Source of the DNA: Rhodovibrio sodomensis
Lineage (GTDB): Bacteria > Pseudomonadota > Alphaproteobacteria > Kiloniellales > Rhodovibrionaceae
Direction of reading: 5' to 3'
Length of the DNA stretch: 64,000 nucleotides
Assembly (NCBI RefSeq): GCF_016583645.1
Contig: NZ_NRRL01000002.1
Location: 85,006 to 149,005, forward strand
The translations under genes were made by a program, and so were the position numbers. The notes below the pieces were generated by a model. The model searched no databases, was not told where the DNA came from, and was given only the letters and a program-made list of their open reading frames with translations. Each line of letters begins with the position of its first letter. Positions within the stretch are counted from its first letter, which is position 1. Shown here in pieces: positions 59,574 to 64,000 of this stretch.

Positions 59574-60599
59574 TCAGCTCTTGGGCGACAGACAGGCGCG
59601 CAGGTCGGTCGCGAGGCCGCGCAGCGTCTTCGGGTAGGCGTCCGGACCGGCCGCATGGTCGACGCCCAGCGGGTCCAGGGTGGCGATCTCAGCCTCCGTG
59701 TTCTCCACCACCGTCGCCACCAGGTCGGGCGCGAACTGCGGTTCGCGGAAGACGCAGCGGGCGTCGAGCTCGGCGATCTTGCCGCGGATCTCGACCAGCC
59801 GCCGCGCGCCTGGCTTGCGGTCCGGGCTGAGCGTGATCGAGCCGACGGCGTTCGTGGCGTAGTGGTGCTCGAAGTAGTGGTAGGCGTCGTGGAAAACCAC
59901 GTACGGCGTATCCTTGACCGGCGCGATCGTCTGGGCGACCTCCGCGTCGACCGCCGCGATCCGCTGCCGGGCCGCCTCGGCGTTCTGCCGGTAGGCCTCA
60001 GCATGCTCGGGGTCGAGGGCGATCAACCGCTCGGCCAGCGCCTGCACGATCACGCGCGCGTTGTCGGGGTCCAGCCAGACGTGCGGGTCGACCTCGTCTT
60101 CCGGGATGCCCTGGATGGTGTGCGCATGGGCGTCGCCCCGGTCGCCGCCGGTCGCGGCCTTGGCGGCCGCGTCGCGGCTTTCGCCGTGCCCGTGATCGTT
60201 GTCGCCGTGGGCATCGGCGTGCCCGGCCCAGGCGCCGCCTTGGCGCGTGCGCAGCACGGTCAACCCGTCCAGGCGGAGCAGCTGGACGGCCGCGCCGTCC
60301 TGGGCGATGTTGCGCACGGGACGCTGCAGGAACGCCTCCAGGGCCGGTCCGACCCAGACCACCAGGTCCGCCCGCTCCAGCGCGCCGGCGTCCGAGGGCG
60401 TCAGGGCGTAGGTGTGCGGCGACTGCCCGGCTTCGAGCAGCAGCTTGGGCTCGCCGACCCCGTCCATCACGGCGCTGACCAGGCTGTGCACCGGCTTCAC
60501 GCTCGCCACGACCTGAGGCGCGGCCTGCGCCGGGCTGGCGAGCGCCGTTCCGGCCAGCAGACCGGTCGCCAACAGCGCGGTGCGGCATACGGTTCGCAT
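59574..60599 (-). CDS. znuA: Zinc ABC transporter, periplasmic binding protein ZnuA
   Basis: High-affinity zinc capture in the periplasm. It has 341 residues with a signal peptide (MRTVCRTALLATGLLAGTAL, cut near ASPAQA). The His ligands appear in VKPVHSLVSAVM, the SPHTYALTP loop, PHVWLDPDNARV and HDAYHYFEHHYA. A His/Asp-rich loop (about 125-165, HADAHGDNDHGHGES) is typical of zinc rather than manganese binders. The start at 60599 has GGAGG 6 bases upstream. It is divergent from zur-znuC-znuB with a shared operator region. Confidence 0.95.
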   Translation of the reverse strand: MRTVCRTALLATGLLAGTALASPAQAAPQVVASVKPVHSLVSAVMDGVGEPKLLLEAGQSPHTYALTPSDAGALERADLVVWVGPALEAFLQRPVRNIAQDGAAVQLLRLDGLTVLRTRQGGAWAGHADAHGDNDHGHGESRDAAAKAATGGDRGDAHAHTIQGIPEDEVDPHVWLDPDNARVIVQALAERLIALDPEHAEAYRQNAEAARQRIAAVDAEVAQTIAPVKDTPYVVFHDAYHYFEHHYATNAVGSITLSPDRKPGARRLVEIRGKIAELDARCVFREPQFAPDLVATVVENTEAEIATLDPLGVDHAAGPDAYPKTLRGLATDLRACLSPKS

Positions 60600-60639
60600 G
60601 GGTCGCCTCCATCGAGCGGACATTGAATTCCACGGATCT

Positions 60640-60669
60640 GATTGATACGCTATAACATGCCGAAGTCAA
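60640..60669 (-). promoter_or_regulatory. znuA promoter with embedded Zur-like operator
   Basis: On the minus strand TTGACT (60669-60664), 16 bases, TATCAA (60647-60642) forms a fair sigma-70 promoter for znuA. Between and over the -10 lies GTTATA-GCG-TATCAA, an imperfect inverted repeat like Zur boxes (TGTTATA half-sites). On the plus strand the same place offers TATAAC (60651-60656) as a -10 for zur. Zur with zinc would block both. Confidence 0.5.
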
Positions 60670-60685
60670 CCCGATGGAGACGACG

Positions 60686-61204
60686 ATGGGAGCCACGCAG
60701 GCCCACGCCGCGTTCGACCAGCACGCGCACGATCATCGCGACTGCATCGACGCCGCGCTCGCGGCGGCCGAAGATGTTTGCGCGCGCCATGGCGGCCAGC
60801 TGACCAAGACCCGCCGGCGCGTGCTGGAACTGATCTGGGCCCACCGCAAACCGGTCGGCGCCTACCAGCTGCTCGACGACCTCAGCCGCGAACGCGGCCG
60901 GGTGGCGCCGCCGACAATCTACCGGGCGATCGACTTTCTGCTCGACCGCGGCCTGATCCACCGGATCGAGAGCCTGAACGCCTTCGTCGGCTGCCACCAT
61001 CCGCGCGAACGGCACAGCGGCTGCTTCTTGATCTGCCGGGCGTGCGGGGCGACCGCGGAGATGGTCGACACGCGGCTGGACCGCGCGCTGACCGCGGCGG
61101 CCGCCGATGTCGCCTTCCGGGTAGAGCGCCAGACGGTGGAGATGCGCGGCCTGTGCCCGGTCTGCACGCCGGACGGAGCGACGGGAGACCCCGTTGCCCA
61201 CTGA
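60686..61204 (+). CDS. zur: Fur-family zinc uptake regulator Zur
   Basis: Zinc-sensing repressor, 172 residues. Winged-helix part: LTKTRRRVLELIWAHRKPVG and YQLLDDLSRERGRVAPPTIY with RAIDFLLDRGLIHRIES. Metal part: GCHHPRERHSGCFLICRACG with the CxxC pair and the closing CPVC, so a structural zinc site is expected. An ATG 12 bases earlier (60674) lacks a ribosome binding site; GGAGA before 60686 decides the start. Its context with znuA, znuC and znuB makes Zur rather than Fur the call. Confidence 0.95.
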   Translation: MGATQAHAAFDQHAHDHRDCIDAALAAAEDVCARHGGQLTKTRRRVLELIWAHRKPVGAYQLLDDLSRERGRVAPPTIYRAIDFLLDRGLIHRIESLNAFVGCHHPRERHSGCFLICRACGATAEMVDTRLDRALTAAAADVAFRVERQTVEMRGLCPVCTPDGATGDPVAH

Positions 61205-62027
61205 TACTGCCGCAGCCCGCAGGTCGGATGCATCCGGGCCGCCGCTGCTCGAGGTGGACGACGTCGGTCTGCGCCTGGATCGCACCGACGTGCTGCGGCA
61301 CGTCGACCTCACCCTGCGTGCCGGCGAGATCGTGACCCTGATCGGGCCCAATGGGGCGGGCAAGACCAGCCTTCTGCGCGTGGCGCTCGGCCTGACCAAA
61401 CCCACCTCGGGTACGGTCCGGCGCAAGCGCGGGACGACCTTCGGCTACGTGCCGCAACGCTTCGCCGTCGACCCGACCCTGCCGCTCACGGTCGGGCGCT
61501 TCCTGTCCCTGCCCCGCCGGCGCAGCCGGGCCGACGTCGCGGCCGCGCTCGACGAGGTCGGCGTTCCCGAGGCGGTCGACCGCGAGCTGGCGACGCTTTC
61601 GGGCGGCGAGGTCCAGCGGGTCATGCTGGCGCGCGCCCTGCTCCGCCGGCCCGACGTGCTGGTGCTGGACGAGCCGCTGCAGGGCGTGGACGTAAGCGGT
61701 CAGGCGGCCCTCTTCGATCTGATCGCCCAGCTGCGCCGCGCGCACGGCTTCGCGGTTCTGATGGTCAGTCACGACCTGCACCTGGTGATGCGCCAGACCG
61801 ATCACGTGCTGTGCCTGAACCACCACGTCTGCTGCCGCGGCGCGCCCGAATCGGTCAGCCGCCATCCCGACTACCAGCGTCTGTTCGGGGCGGAGGCCGC
61901 GCGCGCGCTCGCGGTCTACAGCCACGCCCACGATCACGCGCACGACGCCCACGGCAACGTCGTGCCGCTGGACGGGCACGCCAGCCACACCGATCCCCAC
62001 CCGCACGGCAAAGGCGGCACGCGATGA
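61194..62027 (+). CDS. znuC: Zinc ABC transporter ATP-binding protein ZnuC (TTG start)
   Basis: ATPase of the zinc importer, 277 residues. Walker A GPNGAGKTS, signature LSGGEVQRV, Walker B VLVLDEPLQGVD and the switch His in MVSHDLHLV are intact. The start is the TTG at 61194, 7 bases after GGGAGA and 11 bases inside zur; no ATG or GTG fits the frame. The C-terminal 40 residues are His-rich (HAHDHAHDAHG, then HTDPHPHGKGG), a likely zinc-holding tail. It overlaps znuB by 4 bases. Confidence 0.95.
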   Translation: MPTDTAAARRSDASGPPLLEVDDVGLRLDRTDVLRHVDLTLRAGEIVTLIGPNGAGKTSLLRVALGLTKPTSGTVRRKRGTTFGYVPQRFAVDPTLPLTVGRFLSLPRRRSRADVAAALDEVGVPEAVDRELATLSGGEVQRVMLARALLRRPDVLVLDEPLQGVDVSGQAALFDLIAQLRRAHGFAVLMVSHDLHLVMRQTDHVLCLNHHVCCRGAPESVSRHPDYQRLFGAEAARALAVYSHAHDHAHDAHGNVVPLDGHASHTDPHPHGKGGTR

Positions 62028-62839
62028 CCCTGCCCGCGCTTGTGCAGCTGGAATTCCTGCAGCGCGCGCTGCTGGCCGGGCTCGGCATCGCCGCGGTCGC
62101 CGGGCCGCTCGGCTGCTTCGTGGTCTGGCGGCGGATGGCTTATTTCGGCACCAGCCTGGCCCACAACGCGTTCCTCGGCATCGCGTTGGGCGTGCTGCTG
62201 GGGATCGACCCGATGTTCGGCATCGCCATGGCGGCGGCGGCGGTCGCGCTCTTGCTGGTGGCTTTGCAGCGCCAGCACCGCCTGGCCGACGACACGCTGC
62301 TGGGTATCCTGGCGCACGCCGGCATGGCGCTGGGCCTGGTCGCGCTCTCGTTCATGGAGGGCATGCGCGTCGACCTCCTGACCTACCTGTTCGGCGACGT
62401 GTTGGCGGTCAGCTGGCGCGATCTTGGCTGGATCTACGGCGCCGGCGGCGTCGTGCTGGCCGGGCTGGTCGCGCTCTGGCGCTGGCTGCTGATGGTCTCG
62501 GTGCATCCCGAACTGGCGGCGGCGGAAGGCATCCCGGTGCTCGCCGTGCGGCTCGCCTTCATGCTGATGCTGGCGGTCTTGGTGGCGATCGCGATGAAGG
62601 TCGTGGGGATCCTGCTGATCACCTCGATGCTGATCATCCCGGCCGCGGCAGCGCGCCGGTTCGCCGTCTCGCCCGAGCGCATGGCGGTCGCCGCCGCCGG
62701 CGTCGGCCTGGTCTCGGTCGTCGTCGGCCTGGCGGCGTCGTATCAGTGGGACCTGCCGTCCGGCCCGGCGATGGTGGTCGCGGCGACGGCGCTGTTCGCG
62801 CTGTCGCTCGCGGCCGGCGCCGCGTTCGCGCGCAGCTAA
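62024..62839 (+). CDS. znuB: Zinc ABC transporter permease ZnuB
   Basis: Membrane channel of the zinc importer, 271 residues with about eight helices of the ABC-3 family: GCFVVWRRMAYFGTSLAHNA near the start, LLTYLFGDVLAVSW in the middle and MKVVGILLITSMLIIPAAAA near the end. Its ATG overlaps the znuC TGA (ATGA). Last gene of the zur-znuC-znuB unit; a palindromic repeat follows two bases after the stop. Confidence 0.95.
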   Translation: MTLPALVQLEFLQRALLAGLGIAAVAGPLGCFVVWRRMAYFGTSLAHNAFLGIALGVLLGIDPMFGIAMAAAAVALLLVALQRQHRLADDTLLGILAHAGMALGLVALSFMEGMRVDLLTYLFGDVLAVSWRDLGWIYGAGGVVLAGLVALWRWLLMVSVHPELAAAEGIPVLAVRLAFMLMLAVLVAIAMKVVGILLITSMLIIPAAAARRFAVSPERMAVAAAGVGLVSVVVGLAASYQWDLPSGPAMVVAATALFALSLAAGAAFARS

Positions 62840-62840
62840 A

Positions 62841-62942
62841 GCAAGATGCTGAAAGGTGAAGCCATCTGTCAGCTGAACCGTGCGCTCATATTGGGAAGCT
62901 TGAGCGAACTTCAGCCTGACGGCCGGTCCGGCCTTCAAGCAT
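62841..62942. repeat. Dispersed palindrome copy 4, downstream of znuB
   Basis: Starts GCAAGATGCTGAAAGGTG (62841-62858), nearly the same as the left arm at 16657, with a partial hairpin to 62873. It ends in GGCCTTCAAGCAT (62930-62942), the inverse of 13 bases found at 56218-56230. It looks like a decayed full-length element of about 100 bases. Confidence 0.6.
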
Positions 62943-63038
62943 GGCGCTCTGGACCTTGCCATACCGACCCGACCGACTGCGCGGGACGACAGGCCGCATT
63001 TACCGCCCGGCAACGCCCGGCGCGGTATCCCACCGCGC

Positions 63039-63389
63039 ATGCGTGCGCACCGCGATTCCACCCCGCCGCGGCGCCGGCTGGCCTATATGCCGGCCGGGGC
63101 CCTGCTGCTGGCCAGTTTCCTGGGGCTCGGCGCGCTCTCCCTGCGCCCGCCGGCGGGGGTCGACCAGGTCGCCGCGATCTTCCCGCCGGGCGTCGGCTTC
63201 GCGGAGGTGCAGAGCCGCCTCGCGGGCACGCGCATGCGCCTGGTGCGCAACGGACTCGCCGACTGGATCGCGATCGTCGACCTGGGCGGCAGCGCCCCCG
63301 AACGCCTGTACGACCGGGGCGCCTGGCTGATCGGCGACCCGCAGGCCCTCGGCGGCTGTCTGGTCCGCCCGGTGACGGCCGGACGCTAG
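63039..63389 (+). CDS. Hypothetical membrane-anchored protein, 116 aa
   Basis: Not recognised by name. It has an Arg-rich N-terminus, one membrane helix (about 17-36, MPAGALLLASFLGLGALSL), then a small domain starting AAIFPPGVGFAEVQSRLAG and ending in AWLIGDPQALGGCLVRP. Proteins with this FPPG...ALGGC pattern occur in related alphaproteobacteria as uncharacterised ones. ATG at 63039 lacks a strong ribosome binding site. Nothing flanks it but a repeat and a gene-free gap. Confidence 0.65.
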   Translation: MRAHRDSTPPRRRLAYMPAGALLLASFLGLGALSLRPPAGVDQVAAIFPPGVGFAEVQSRLAGTRMRLVRNGLADWIAIVDLGGSAPERLYDRGAWLIGDPQALGGCLVRPVTAGR

Positions 63390-63884
63390 GGCAAGGGTCG
63401 GCTGACCGGCGGTTACAGCTTTCGGCACGCGCCCCGAAGCTGTCCGCAACCGCGTCGATCCAGCCCCAGCATGGCCTCCGCGCGCGGATAACGCGGCGCC
63501 GCGGTGACGGCGACGCGGAGGCCAGCGCCGTCCGGCCCGAGATGAGCGGCGCGCATCAATACCACCTTCCCGACGGCCAACGTGGCCGGCGCCGCCGGCC
63601 AGACAGTCCGCGCCGCCGCGACCGGGGGCTGGATTGCCGGGTAGCCCGGGATTTGGCGGACGGCGCGAGCGTGGTGGGTCTGGACGGCGCGCCTGCACAG
63701 CCGGACACCGATCCCGTCGAGGGGATCACCGTCGCCCCTCGCAATCAACGCGCCGGCGGCGCGCGGGTCCGGCTCTCCGACGCGGTGCCGGCCGGCATAG
63801 AGCCGTCGCGCGGCGGCGCCTCGCCACGCAAAGCACCCGCCGCATCGGGGGATGGGCGGGTGCTGGCACGGGTGCTGGGATCGG
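63390..63884. other. 495-base gap before tRNA-fMet, no confident gene
   Basis: An open minus-strand frame of 111 codons (63413-63748) exists but shows no ribosome binding site, family motif or domain, and in DNA this GC-rich such frames are expected by chance. No promoter or terminator was identified. Confidence 0.5.
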
Positions 63885-63961
<77 letters not shown>

Positions 63962-64000
63962 GCGGGTGTTGTGGGTGGGGATCGCGGGTCGGAAATGACG

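Noticed and set aside
63413..63748. A 111-codon minus-strand frame before tRNA-fMet.
   Set aside because: No ribosome binding site, motif or domain; length is within what chance gives at this GC content.

Overview
This is a GC-rich alphaproteobacterial chromosome segment, most like Rhodospirillales. The evidence is gcrA, the cobS-cobT-J-protein-bolA neighbourhood, CcrM-type GANTC sites, the alphaproteobacterial alpha operon without rpsD, and the protein sequences. Acidic C-terminal tails on L3 and L17 would suit a salt-adapted organism such as Rhodovibrio, but that is only an inference. There is no rRNA operon, CRISPR array, transposase or prophage.

Layout. 1-3.9 kb (+): the end of recN, ligA and a small unknown gene. 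4-8.9 kb (-): cobT, cobS, a J-domain protein and a DMT-family transporter, divergent from bolA and a ribbon-helix-helix gene (+, 9.1-9.9 kb). 9.9-10.5 kb (-): a DUF2889 gene. 10.7-45.0 kb (-): one long run of translation and transcription genes. In transcription order it reads tRNA-Gly, tuf, tRNA-Trp, secE, nusG, rplKAJL, rpoBC, rpsLG-fusA-tuf, the S10 cluster (rpsJ to rpsQ), the spc cluster (rplN to adk) and the alpha cluster (rpsM-rpsK-rpoA-rplQ). Three good sigma-70 promoters feed it: before tRNA-Gly, rpsL and rpsM. Perfect or near-perfect hairpins sit in nearly every longer gap.

45-64 kb is mixed accessory and housekeeping DNA: rlmB; an omega-amino-acid:pyruvate aminotransferase with alanine dehydrogenase, which can recycle pyruvate for it; an exported protein built of cysteine-pair repeats; a GcrA reading frame that runs without a stop through its own terminator into a GNAT acetyltransferase; an S-adenosylmethionine hydroxide adenosyltransferase; a MarR regulator after an AT-rich stretch; a DUF3565 protein; a two-gene PAS plus methyl-accepting protein receptor with an FNR-like box and three clustered GANTC sites upstream; a GAF/PAS sensor kinase; the zinc uptake divergon znuA / zur-znuC-znuB; and initiator tRNA-Met.

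The items most worth a second look are the GcrA-GNAT frame, the Cys-pair repeat protein, the dispersed palindrome family that has also entered the spc operon, the hairpin-punctuated ribosomal run and the FNR-box/GANTC control region of the split receptor. All calls rest on reading the sequence; no database search was run.
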